From assembly GCF_011759585.1 (NCBI RefSeq), contig NZ_JAAOYV010000001.1, forward strand, positions 806,001 to 870,000: a stretch of 64,000 nucleotides of DNA. Direction: 5' to 3'. Positions 33,217-40,809 of this stretch are shown here, piece after piece. The notes beneath the pieces are model-generated. The model did not search any database, was not told the DNA's origin, and saw only the letters and a program-made list of their open reading frames with translations. Position 1 is the stretch's first letter. The number at the start of each line of letters is the position of its first letter. A program made the position numbers and the translations under genes. The DNA is from Frigoribacterium endophyticum. GTDB lineage: Bacteria > Actinomycetota > Actinomycetes > Actinomycetales > Microbacteriaceae.

Positions 33217-34376
33217 CGCGGTGCCTCCAGGACGACGGTGGTGCCCGAGCCGGGCGAGGAGAAGAGCCGGGCGCTGCCGCCGACCTCGCGCAGGCGGCCG
33301 ACCACCGACTCCTTGAAGCCCAGCCGCTCCTCCGAGATGCCCTCGAGGTCGAAGCCGACGCCGGCGTCGGTGACCATGGCCCTCACCATGTCGTCGTCGT
33401 GGATGATCGTGACGTGCGCCTCGGTGACGCCCGCGTGTCGCCGGACGTTCTCGAGGCACTCGGCGAGGGCGAGCAGGAAGGCGTCGAGCACGTGGGTCGG
33501 CAGGAGGACCTGGCCGGTGCCGTGCCAGCTGACCTCGAGGCCCATGCGGCCGAAGCGCTGCTTGACCGACTCGAGGGTCTGCCCGAGCGGCGCCTCCTCG
33601 ACGGTCTCGAGCGAGTACTCGCCGGAGGCCTGCGGCTGGGGCGTGCCGCCGAGCCGCAGGTGGCGGAGCAGCCGGGCGTCCTCCGCGGCCTGCGCCTGGA
33701 GCGCCTGGGCCGTGACGCCGACGCCCGAGTGCGCCAGGAGCGTGAGGGTCGCGAGCACGGTGTCGTGCAGGAGGCGCGCGCCCTGCCGGCGCTGCGCCTC
33801 GGTCTCGCTGGCCTGGCGCTCCGCCCGGTGCGCGTTGCCGATGCTGTAGATGCGTCGCGCGGCGAGGGGCACGCTGCGGCCGAGCCAGATGCCGGCGACG
33901 AAGACCAGCGCCCAGCCGAGCACGACGGCCGCGACGGGGAAGGTGAAGAGCGAGCCCGTGGCCAGCGCGACGAGGGTGACGGCGACGACGAACGCGACCG
34001 ACGCCGTGACGACCCGCAGACGGCTCGACGACAGGACGATGGTGAACGAGGCGGTCGCGCCCCCGGCCAGCGGCACGACGGCGGTGGCGATGCCCGGGCT
34101 CGGCTCGCCGGTGGCGGGGAGGAGGGCCACGACCGTCGCCGCGATGCCCGCCGTGAGGCCCACCACGACCCACGCCCGCGCGTGGCCGCCCGAGCGGCCG
34201 ACGATCGCGAGCGCCACGATGAGCACGAGCACGAGGGGCACGACGGCCGCCAGGTGGAGGGGGTCGGCCACCCCGGGGTACGCCAGCGCGAGGAGGCTGA
34301 CGGCCGCGCAGGCGATGCCGAGGGTGCGCGCCGTGCTGCTCAGCAGCCGGTCGCGCTCCTGGGCGAAGATGTCCAT
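33213..34376 (-). CDS. Membrane sensor histidine kinase (HisKA_3-like)
   Basis: 387 residues. About six hydrophobic segments (18-170) with almost no extracytoplasmic domain, then a cytoplasmic linker, LLHDTVLATLTLLAHSGV with phosphoacceptor His near 205, and an HATPase_c domain: ALAECLENVRRHAGV (N box), VTDAGVGFDL (G1) and SPGSGTTVVLEAP (G2). The small sensor part suggests detection of membrane state or a partner signal. First gene of the three-gene signalling operon; its stop overlaps the kinase-like protein. The phosphorylation target is most likely the NarL-type regulator at the operon end. Confidence 0.87.
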   Translation of the reverse strand: MDIFAQERDRLLSSTARTLGIACAAVSLLALAYPGVADPLHLAAVVPLVLVLIVALAIVGRSGGHARAWVVVGLTAGIAATVVALLPATGEPSPGIATAVVPLAGGATASFTIVLSSSRLRVVTASVAFVVAVTLVALATGSLFTFPVAAVVLGWALVFVAGIWLGRSVPLAARRIYSIGNAHRAERQASETEAQRRQGARLLHDTVLATLTLLAHSGVGVTAQALQAQAAEDARLLRHLRLGGTPQPQASGEYSLETVEEAPLGQTLESVKQRFGRMGLEVSWHGTGQVLLPTHVLDAFLLALAECLENVRRHAGVTEAHVTIIHDDDMVRAMVTDAGVGFDLEGISEERLGFKESVVGRLREVGGSARLFSSPGSGTTVVLEAPR

Positions 34377-34503
34377 GGTGTCCCTGAGTCGGACTGCTGG
34401 TGTCGTGGAGGCCTGCCGGGTGACAGCGACCTCACCATGTTTTCACACCAGGACCACCCGTGGGGGTGGTAGCGCGCGCGACGCGCCGGGGAGCGAGCCG
34501 GAT

Positions 34504-35712
34504 TCAGGTCTCGAGCAGGCGTCGCAGGTGCCCGCCGACCGCCTCGTTCTCGATGAGGAACCCGTCGTGGCCGAACTCGCTCGAGATCACGGCGGCGTCG
34601 CCCCCGTCGAGACCGTGGGGCAGGAGGCGCGCGATGGTCCGCTGGTCCGCCACCGGGAAGAGGCGGTCGCTGTCGATGCCGAGCACGAGCGCCCGCGCCG
34701 AGACCCGGCCCAGGGCGGTCTCGACGCCGCCCCGCCCCCGGCCCACGTCGTGCGAGTTCATCGCGCCGAGCAGCGTCACGTAGCTGCCGGCGTCGAAGCG
34801 CCGCGTGAACTTGTTGCCGTGGAAGTCGAGGTAGCTCTCGACCTGGAACCGGCCCGGCCCGCCGAGCGGGCTGACGTCGCTCTGCCACGCACGGCCGAAG
34901 CGGGCGTTGAGCTCGTCGGGCGAGCGGTAGTTGAGCAGGGCCATGCGCCGGGCGAGCGCGAGGCCGCGGTACGGGCCCTCGCCGTCGGCGGCGTCGTGGT
35001 AGTCGCCGTCGCGCCAGCCCGGGTCCATCCGGACGGCCTCGCCCTGCACCGTGTTGAGCGCGATCTGGTCGGCGCTGGCCAGCGGCGGCGCCGCGAGCAC
35101 GGCCAGGCGCTCGAGGCGGTCGGGGTGGCCGACCCCCCACTCCAGGGCGTGCATGCCGCCCATCGAGCCGCCGACGACCGCGGCCCAGCGCTCGACGCCC
35201 AGCGCGTCGGAGAACGCGACCTGCGCCTCCACCTGGTCCCGGATCGTCAGGTGCGGGAACCGCGACCCCCACTCGACGGCGTCGGGCGCGAACGACGACG
35301 GGCCCGTGCTGCCCTGGCAGCCGCCGAGCATGTTCGGGGCGACGACGAACCAGCGGTCGGTGTCGATCGCGAGGCCGGGGCCGACCACGCCGTTCCACCA
35401 GCCGGCCGTCGGGTGGCCGGTCGTGGCCGGCCCCACGACGTGGCTGTCGCCGGTGAGCGCGTGCAGGAGCAGCACCGCGTTGCCGCGGTCGGCGTCGAGC
35501 TCGCCCCAGGTCTCGTAGGCGATGCGCGTCCGGGCGAGCGAGCCTCCGCTCTCGAGCGGGAGGTCGCCGAGCGTGACGAAGGAGCGGTGCCCGGGGTCGT
35601 CGCCGTCGCGCCACGCGCCGGTGGCCGGCGGCTTGCCGAGCATCGCCAGGCGGTGACGCTCGGAGACGATGCTCGACGGGACGGTGTCCTCTGATGTGCT
35701 CTGCCAGTCCAT
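34504..35712 (-). CDS. metX: Homoserine O-acetyltransferase
   Basis: Activates homoserine with acetyl-CoA for methionine synthesis. 402 residues, alpha/beta-hydrolase fold. Nucleophile in AAVVGGSMGGMHALEW (Ser about 185), acid in LVLGIDSDRLFP and catalytic His in SEFGHDGFLIE. Family stretch NAVLLLHALTGDSHVVG near the N-terminus and NMLGGCQGSTGPSS, typical of acetyl-CoA-specific enzymes. It follows metY by 40 nt in the same direction, so O-acetylhomoserine is made and sulfhydrylated by products of one transcript. A small hairpin (ACCACC/GGTGGT) follows at about 34463-34478. Confidence 0.94.
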   Translation of the reverse strand: MDWQSTSEDTVPSSIVSERHRLAMLGKPPATGAWRDGDDPGHRSFVTLGDLPLESGGSLARTRIAYETWGELDADRGNAVLLLHALTGDSHVVGPATTGHPTAGWWNGVVGPGLAIDTDRWFVVAPNMLGGCQGSTGPSSFAPDAVEWGSRFPHLTIRDQVEAQVAFSDALGVERWAAVVGGSMGGMHALEWGVGHPDRLERLAVLAAPPLASADQIALNTVQGEAVRMDPGWRDGDYHDAADGEGPYRGLALARRMALLNYRSPDELNARFGRAWQSDVSPLGGPGRFQVESYLDFHGNKFTRRFDAGSYVTLLGAMNSHDVGRGRGGVETALGRVSARALVLGIDSDRLFPVADQRTIARLLPHGLDGGDAAVISSEFGHDGFLIENEAVGGHLRRLLET

Positions 35713-35752
35713 GTCGTCTCCATCATGGGGGTGGTCGGGGGCCGCCGGCCGG

Positions 35753-37081
35753 TCAGGACGACCGCAGGGCCTCCTGCGTCGTCCGGCGGGCCGATGCGAA
35801 GCCGGCCTCGAGGTCGGCCTTGAGGTCGTCGACCGACTCGATGCCGACGGAGAGCCGGACGAGGCCCGGCGTGACGCCGGTGGTCAGCTGCTGCTCGGGG
35901 GTCAGCTGCGAGTGCGTCGTCGAGGCCGGGTGGATGACGAGGCTCCGCACGTCGCCGATGTTGGCGAGGTGGCTGAACAGCTGCAGCGAGTCGACCAGCG
36001 CACGGCCGGCGTCGACCCCGCCCTTGAGCTCGAACGAGAGGACGGCGCCGACGCCCCGGGGTGCGTACTTGTTCGCCGCCGCGTACCAGGGGCTCGTCGG
36101 CAGGCCCGCGTACCAGACGGCCGCGACGTCGTCGCGGGAGTCGAGCCACTCGGCGATCTCCTGGGCGTTCTGCACGTGGCGCTCGATGCGGAGGCTGAGC
36201 GTCTCGATGCCCTGGATGAGGGCGAAGGCGCTGTCGGCGGCGTTCGACGACCCGAGGTCGCGGAGCAGCTGCACGCGCGCCTTCACCACGTAGGCCAGCT
36301 CGTCGCCCACCGCCTGGGTGTAGACGGCGCCGTGGTACGAGGGGTCGGGCTCGGTGAGGCCGGGGAAGCGCTCGGCGTGCTCGCTCCAGCGGAAGGTGCC
36401 GCCGTCGACGATGAAGCCGCCGATGACGGTGCCGTGCCCGCCGAGGAACTTCGTGGCCGAGTGCACGACGACGTCGGCGCCGTGCTCGAAGGGGCGGATC
36501 AGGTAGGGGGTGGCGATCGTGTTGTCGACGATCAGCGGCACGCCCTCGGCGTGGGCCACCTCGGCGACGAGCTCGATGTCGAGGATGTTGATCTTCGGGT
36601 TGCCGATCGTCTCGGCGAAGAAGAGCTTCGTGTTCGGGCGGACGGCCCGGCGCCACTCGTCCGCGTCGTCCTGGTCCTCGACGAACGTGGTCTCGATGCC
36701 GAGCTTCGCGAGCGTGTACTTGAAGAGGTTGTAGGTGCCGCCGTAGATCGACGACGACGACACGATGTGGTCGCCCGCCTGGGCGATGTTGAGCACGGCG
36801 AACGTCGACGCCGCCTGGCCCGACGCCACGAGGAGGGCGCCGCTGCCGCCCTCGAGGGTCGCGATGCGCTGCTCCACCACGTCGTGGGTCGGGTTCATGA
36901 TTCGCGAGTAGATGTTGCCGCTCTCGGCCAGGGCGAAGAGGTCCTGGGCGTGCTGCGAGTCGCGGAAGACGTACGAGGTCGTCTTGTAGATGGGCGTCGC
37001 CCGGGCGTTCGTGGTCGGGTCGGGTCGCGCCCCGGCGTGGATCTGCCGGGTCTCGAACTTCCAGTCGCTCTGGTCGGTCAC
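35753..37081 (-). CDS. metY: O-acetylhomoserine sulfhydrylase
   Basis: PLP enzyme of the Cys/Met metabolism family converting O-acetylhomoserine and sulfide to homocysteine. 442 residues, the long form typical of MetY (Asp/Glu-rich N-terminal WKFETRQIHAGARPDPTTNARATPIYKT). PLP Lys in VVHSATKFLGGHGT (about 211); VASGQAASTFAVLNIAQAGDHIVSSSSIYGGTYNLF binds cofactor and substrate; NIGDVRSLVIHPASTTHSQL near the end. GTG 37081 has AGGAG 6 nt upstream. No SAM riboswitch fold was recognised in the 190-bp divergent gap. Confidence 0.93.
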   Translation of the reverse strand: MTDQSDWKFETRQIHAGARPDPTTNARATPIYKTTSYVFRDSQHAQDLFALAESGNIYSRIMNPTHDVVEQRIATLEGGSGALLVASGQAASTFAVLNIAQAGDHIVSSSSIYGGTYNLFKYTLAKLGIETTFVEDQDDADEWRRAVRPNTKLFFAETIGNPKINILDIELVAEVAHAEGVPLIVDNTIATPYLIRPFEHGADVVVHSATKFLGGHGTVIGGFIVDGGTFRWSEHAERFPGLTEPDPSYHGAVYTQAVGDELAYVVKARVQLLRDLGSSNAADSAFALIQGIETLSLRIERHVQNAQEIAEWLDSRDDVAAVWYAGLPTSPWYAAANKYAPRGVGAVLSFELKGGVDAGRALVDSLQLFSHLANIGDVRSLVIHPASTTHSQLTPEQQLTTGVTPGLVRLSVGIESVDDLKADLEAGFASARRTTQEALRSS

Positions 37082-37127
37082 GGTGGTCTCCTGCGTCGGT
37101 CGGTGCTGCTCGGGTCGCGGTGGGGCC

Positions 37128-37133
37128 ACGGTA
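37128..37133 (-). promoter_or_regulatory. Possible -10 of metY-metX
   Basis: Minus-strand TACCGT giving a leader of about 40 nt with AGGAG before the GTG. Confidence 0.35.
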
Positions 37134-37210
37134 CGACACGGGCCGCGGCGACCGGCACCGCGCGGACACGGGGCGTAACGGGTGTCGGGGCGCGGCCCGA
37201 CGGGCGGCGG

Positions 37211-37216
37211 TAGCGT
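37211..37216 (+). promoter_or_regulatory. Possible -10 of the SDR gene
   Basis: TAGCGT, RNA start near 37223; leader of about 49 nt with AAGGAG 6 nt before the ATG. Confidence 0.4.
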
Positions 37217-37271
37217 CGGAGGGCGCCGCCCCCGACCGTGGGGCGCGGGCACCGCAGAGAAGGAGACGCAC

Positions 37272-38048
37272 ATGGCGGGACGAGTCGTGGTGACCGGAGC
37301 GAGCTCGGGCATCGGGGAGGCCACGGTGCGCCTGCTGCGCGGCCGGGGCTGGGACGTGCTGGCGGTCGCCCGTCGCGAGGACCGCCTCCGCGCGCTCGCC
37401 GTCGAGACGGGGGCGACCTGGTTGCGCGCCGACGTCACGAGCGACGACGACGTCGCGGCGCTCCGCGCCCACGTCGAGTCGACCGGGCCGCTGCACGCCC
37501 TCGTGAACAACGCCGGCGGAGCGTTCGGCCTCGACAGCGTCGAGGCGGGCTCGGTCGACGACTGGCAGCGCATGTTCGACGTCAACGTGCTCGGCACCAA
37601 GCGCGTCACGGCGGCGCTGCTGCCCGCGCTGCGCGACGGAGCCGAGGAGGCGGGGGTCGCCGACGTCGTGACCGTCACCTCGATCGCGGGCCACGTCGCG
37701 TACGAGGGCGGCGGCGGCTACAACGCGTCGAAGTTCGCCGAGCACGCGCTCGTGGCCGTGCTGCGGCTCGAGCTCGCGGGGGAGCCCATCCGCGTCGTGG
37801 AGATCGCGCCGGGCATGGTGCAGACGGAGGAGTTCTCGCTCGTGCGCTTCGGCGGCGACCAGGCGCGGGCCGACGCCGTCTACGCCGACGTGCCGGGGCC
37901 GCTCACGGCCGACGACGTCGCCGAGTCGATCGTGCACGCGATGGAGCTGCCGAGCCACGTCAACCTCGACCTCGTCACCGTCAAGCCGGTGGCGCAGGCC
38001 GCCCCGCACCGCGTCGCCCGAGGCGCTCTGGCCGTCCGTCGCCCCTGA
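37272..38048 (+). CDS. SDR family NAD(P)-dependent oxidoreductase
   Basis: Classical short-chain dehydrogenase, 258 residues. Cofactor motif TGASSGIGEA, NNAGG (about 79-83), catalytic Ser in VTVTSIAGHVAYEGGGGYNASKFAEHAL with YxxxK as Y-NAS-K, and PGMVQTEEFSLVRF after it, resembling the YdfG/serine dehydrogenase-like group. An Arg following the first strand (ARREDR) suggests NADP preference. Transcribed divergently from metY with its own ribosome-binding site; no link to methionine synthesis is implied. Substrate unknown. Confidence 0.88.
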   Translation: MAGRVVVTGASSGIGEATVRLLRGRGWDVLAVARREDRLRALAVETGATWLRADVTSDDDVAALRAHVESTGPLHALVNNAGGAFGLDSVEAGSVDDWQRMFDVNVLGTKRVTAALLPALRDGAEEAGVADVVTVTSIAGHVAYEGGGGYNASKFAEHALVAVLRLELAGEPIRVVEIAPGMVQTEEFSLVRFGGDQARADAVYADVPGPLTADDVAESIVHAMELPSHVNLDLVTVKPVAQAAPHRVARGALAVRRP

Positions 38049-38373
38049 CGGCTCGTCCTCGCCGACCGCGAGCGGTCGCTGGGACGGTCGTTCGTACTGC
38101 CCCTCGCTCGGTCCGTCGGGCGCCCCAGACCCTCGTGCGGGGGGTGAGTCGGGCGAGGAGCGGGTGAGCCGACCCGCCGCCGTCAGTCTCGGGCATCCCC
38201 CAGAACGGGGGGCAGGGTGGCCCCCGTCCGCGGGGCCGACGGCCCCCCGGGGGTGCTCGATGACCCCCGTCCGAGGGGCGTCGGCGCCATCCGTGTCCCC
38301 CTAGATGCGGACTCACGGCCGTGATGAGATGAGAGGCCCTCGGATCAGAACGGGGGACGCGGGCGACCCTCCG
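38049..38373. other. Intergenic, GC-rich, hairpin-prone, no gene seen
   Basis: 325 bp between the convergent SDR and cysteine-rich genes. It opens with a CGACCG/CGGTCG hairpin (about 38063-38078), likely the SDR terminator. It then holds runs of C and G that can pair in several ways (around 38199-38262) and a perfect 12-bp palindrome TCACGGCCGTGA (38313-38324). No credible reading frame on either strand. Confidence 0.5.
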
Positions 38374-38514
38374 TCAGCGTCGGGCGGGTCGCCAGCGGCG
38401 GCAGGCGCCGGCCGGGCAGAGCGAACAGTCCGTCCCGGCCCGGTAGTGCTCGTGGGCCTCCAGGGCGTGCCCGCAGACGCAGAGGGCCGCAGGCTCGGGG
38501 CGATCAGCGGTCAC
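38374..38514 (-). CDS. Small cysteine-rich zinc-ribbon-like protein, 46 aa
   Basis: Forty-six-residue product with motifs CVCGH, AHEHYRAGTDC and CSLCPAGAC: five Cys and three His in 25 residues, a plausible one- or two-site zinc binder. The GTG at 38514 has GGAGAG 6 nt upstream. The tail is Arg-rich (CRRWRPARR), suggesting nucleic acid binding. It is too short for routine gene calls. It lies alone between convergent and divergent neighbours. Function unknown. Confidence 0.6.
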   Translation of the reverse strand: MTADRPEPAALCVCGHALEAHEHYRAGTDCSLCPAGACRRWRPARR

Positions 38515-38767
38515 GGTGGTCTCTCCGGGGGGCTCGGGCGGGCGCTCGGGGCGCCCGTCTGGTGTCCGGCGATCCTATTCGTGGACCGCTCGGGAGGCCC
38601 GGGGGCTGCGACGTCGGACCTGGGAGTCGGCTGGTGGGGGGACAGTTCGGGGGACACGCGGTGTCCGCCATCGGTACCGGCCAGTATCGGCCGACAGGCC
38701 GCGGAGGTGTCGGCCGCGACGCCCCGACGGCGACGGATCACCCCTCGACACGACCGGGTGGGGGTGC

Positions 38768-38795
38768 TTGCGCGCCGCCGCCAGGCGCGTATGTT
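38768..38795 (+). promoter_or_regulatory. Promoter of the GT2/acyltransferase operon
   Basis: TTGCGC (38768-38773) and TATGTT (38790-38795) spaced by 16 nt. RNA would start near 38802. Confidence 0.5.
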
Positions 38796-38815
38796 GGTGC
38801 TCACCCGACAGCGGC

Positions 38816-38842
38816 GCCGATCGAACCCGAAACTCGATCGGC
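38816..38842 (+). promoter_or_regulatory. Leader hairpin upstream of the GT2 operon
   Basis: Perfect 9-bp stem GCCGATCGA/TCGATCGGC with the 9-nt loop acccgaaac, 14 nt into the predicted transcript and about 100 nt before the first start codon. It could be an mRNA-stabilising structure, protein-binding site or part of an unknown cis-regulatory RNA. Confidence 0.5.
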
Positions 38843-38944
38843 CCGCCCAGCCCGGCTCGACGGACCCGAAAACCCCGAGTCGCCGGCTCTCCACCGCAGG
38901 CCACCCCACCTGCTGGTTCGCTCACCCACGCAAGGACCCCCCTC

Positions 38945-39799
38945 GTGAACCCGGTCTCACCCCTGCCCTCGATCGCCCAGCCCCGGATCTCCATCGTCGT
39001 CCCGGCCCGCAACGAGGCCCGCAACCTCGAGATCGTCCTCCCGATGCTGCCCAGCGTGCACGAGGTGATCCTCGTCGACGGCCACTCGGTCGACGACACC
39101 GTCGCGACGGCCGTGCGCGTCATGCCCGACATCAAGGTCGTCCACCAGACCCGCAAGGGCAAGGGCAACGCCCTGGCCTGCGGCTTCGAGGCCGCCACGG
39201 GCGACGTCATCGTGATGTTCGACGCGGACGGCTCGGCCGACCCCGCCGAGATCCCGCGCTTCGTCGAGGCGCTCGTCGCCGGTGCCGACGTCGCCAAGGG
39301 CAGCCGGTTCGTGCAGGGGGGCGGCAGCGAGGACATCACGCACTTCCGTGCGCTCGGCAACTGGGGCCTCAACGCCCTCACCAACATCCTGCTCGGCACC
39401 CGCTACACGGACCTCTGCTATGGCTACAACGCCTTCTGGGCCCGCATCGTCCCGAGCCTCGAGCTGCTGCCGAGCGGTCTCGCGCCCCGGCCCGACGGCC
39501 AGATGCACAACGGCGACGGCTTCGAGATCGAGACGATCCTGAACTGTCGCACCGCCGCCCTCGGCTACGACATCGTCGAGGTGCCGAGCATCGAGAAGCT
39601 CCGCATCCACGGCTCGAGCAACCTCAACGCCGTCTCCGACGGGTTCCGCGTGCTCCGCGTCATCCTGGAGGAGCGTCGTCGTCGCCCGTCCGCGGCGGCC
39701 CGTCGCGCCTCGATGCGCGCCGCGGCGTCCCTGGCCCCCGAGCTCGTCGCGACGAGCACCGGCTCGATCCGGACCGGAGCGGGTCGGGACGTCGCGTGA
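38945..39799 (+). CDS. GT2 glycosyltransferase, polyprenyl-phosphate sugar synthase-like
   Basis: 284 residues. GT-A fold with RISIVVPARNEARNLEIVLPML at the N-terminus, VILVDGHSVDDT, KGKGNALACGFEAATGDVIVMFDADGSADPAEI (DxD-like metal site, about 95-105) and FEIETILN with the catalytic-base region. The HQTRKGKGNAL pattern is that of dolichyl/polyprenyl-phosphate mannose synthases, suggesting it charges a lipid carrier or starts a glycan. No transmembrane C-terminus. AAGGA lies 8 nt before GTG 38945. First gene of a four-gene operon coupled by GTGA overlaps. Confidence 0.82.
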   Translation: MNPVSPLPSIAQPRISIVVPARNEARNLEIVLPMLPSVHEVILVDGHSVDDTVATAVRVMPDIKVVHQTRKGKGNALACGFEAATGDVIVMFDADGSADPAEIPRFVEALVAGADVAKGSRFVQGGGSEDITHFRALGNWGLNALTNILLGTRYTDLCYGYNAFWARIVPSLELLPSGLAPRPDGQMHNGDGFEIETILNCRTAALGYDIVEVPSIEKLRIHGSSNLNAVSDGFRVLRVILEERRRRPSAAARRASMRAAASLAPELVATSTGSIRTGAGRDVA

Positions 39800-40809
39800 C
39801 CGGCGGCCCGGTCACCGTCTCCGTCGTCGTCTGCGCCTACACCGAGGAGCGCTGGGACGACCTGGTCGCCAGCGTCGAGTCGGTGCGCCGCCTGCCCGAG
39901 ACGACCGAGGTCGTGCTGGTCGTCGACCACAGCGACTCCCTGCTCGCGCGGAGCCTCGCCCGCTGGAGCGACGTCGTCGTCGTGCCGAACCGCCTCCGCC
40001 AGGGGCTGTCCGGGGCGCGCAACACCGGCGTCGCCGTCGCCCGCGGTGAGGTCGTCGCCTTCCTCGACGACGACGCCGCCGCCGACCCATGCTGGCTCGA
40101 GCACCTCCTCGCGCCGTTCGCCGAGCCCGACGTCGTGGGCGTCGGCGGCCACGCGACCCCGCGCTGGCCCGACGGTGCCCGCGCCTTCTACCCGCCGGAG
40201 GCCCTCTGGGTCGTCGGCTGCAGCCACCGCGGCCTGCCGACGACGACCGCCGACGTGCGCAACGTGATCGGCTGCTCGATGGCCTTCCGCCGCGCCTCCG
40301 TCGTCGCCGTCGGCGGCTTCAACCTCGACACCGGCCGGGTCGGCACCGTGCCCCTCGGCTGCGAGGAGACGGAGCTCTGCATCCGCATCCGGCAGGCCGA
40401 CCCCTCGGCCCGCATCGTGCTCGAGCCGCGCGCCGACGTCAGCCACCACGTGACGCCTCCGCGCGTGACGTGGGCCTACGCCCGTCGTCGCGGCTGGGGC
40501 GAGGGCCTCTCCAAGGCCGCCCTCAGCCGCCAGGTCGGCGCCGGCGACGCGCTCTCGAGCGAGTCCGACTACCTGCGCCGCGTCGTGCCCGCCGCCCTCG
40601 TCCGCGAGCTCGGGCAGACGGGCCGGGGAGGCGCGCGCCGCGCGGGCGTGCTGCTCACGGTGGTCGTCGCCACCGTCCTCGGCTACGCCGCCGGCACGCT
40701 CCGTCGCGCCCGTCTCGCGCCCCACGACCCCGCGGTCGGCCGTGCGCTCCTCGAGGAGGCGACCCCCGCCTCCCCGGGGCGGCCCGCCGTCGTCGAGGCC
40801 ACCTCGTGA
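39796..40809 (+). CDS. GT2 glycosyltransferase with C-terminal membrane segment
   Basis: 337 residues. The N-terminal catalytic domain shows VSVVVCAYTEERWDDL, LSGARNTGVAVARGEVVAFLDDDAAADP (DDD metal site, about 90) and GCEETELCIRIRQ (ED acid/base region). A hydrophobic stretch near residues 285-305 (GVLLTVVVATVLGYAAGTL) may tether it to the membrane. Related to rhamnosyl- and galactosyltransferases that extend surface glycans. Start GTG overlaps the preceding stop, so translation is coupled. Donor sugar unknown. Confidence 0.83.
   Translation: MTGGPVTVSVVVCAYTEERWDDLVASVESVRRLPETTEVVLVVDHSDSLLARSLARWSDVVVVPNRLRQGLSGARNTGVAVARGEVVAFLDDDAAADPCWLEHLLAPFAEPDVVGVGGHATPRWPDGARAFYPPEALWVVGCSHRGLPTTTADVRNVIGCSMAFRRASVVAVGGFNLDTGRVGTVPLGCEETELCIRIRQADPSARIVLEPRADVSHHVTPPRVTWAYARRRGWGEGLSKAALSRQVGAGDALSSESDYLRRVVPAALVRELGQTGRGGARRAGVLLTVVVATVLGYAAGTLRRARLAPHDPAVGRALLEEATPASPGRPAVVEATS

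Larger units (their letters stand above)
38515..38944 (+). other. Regulatory gap before the glycosyltransferase operon
   Basis: 430 bp without a gene. From left to right: ribosome-binding site of the small minus-strand gene, a GGACAC/GTGTCC inverted repeat near 38652-38666, a promoter at 38768-38795, and a leader of about 143 nt carrying a 9-bp hairpin. The two dozen codons open in this stretch have no ribosome-binding site. Confidence 0.5.

Noticed and set aside
37082-37271. SAM or methionine riboswitch upstream of metY
   Set aside because: The gap is only 190 bp and shared with a divergent gene; no recognisable SAM-I, SAM-II or SAM-IV core was seen.
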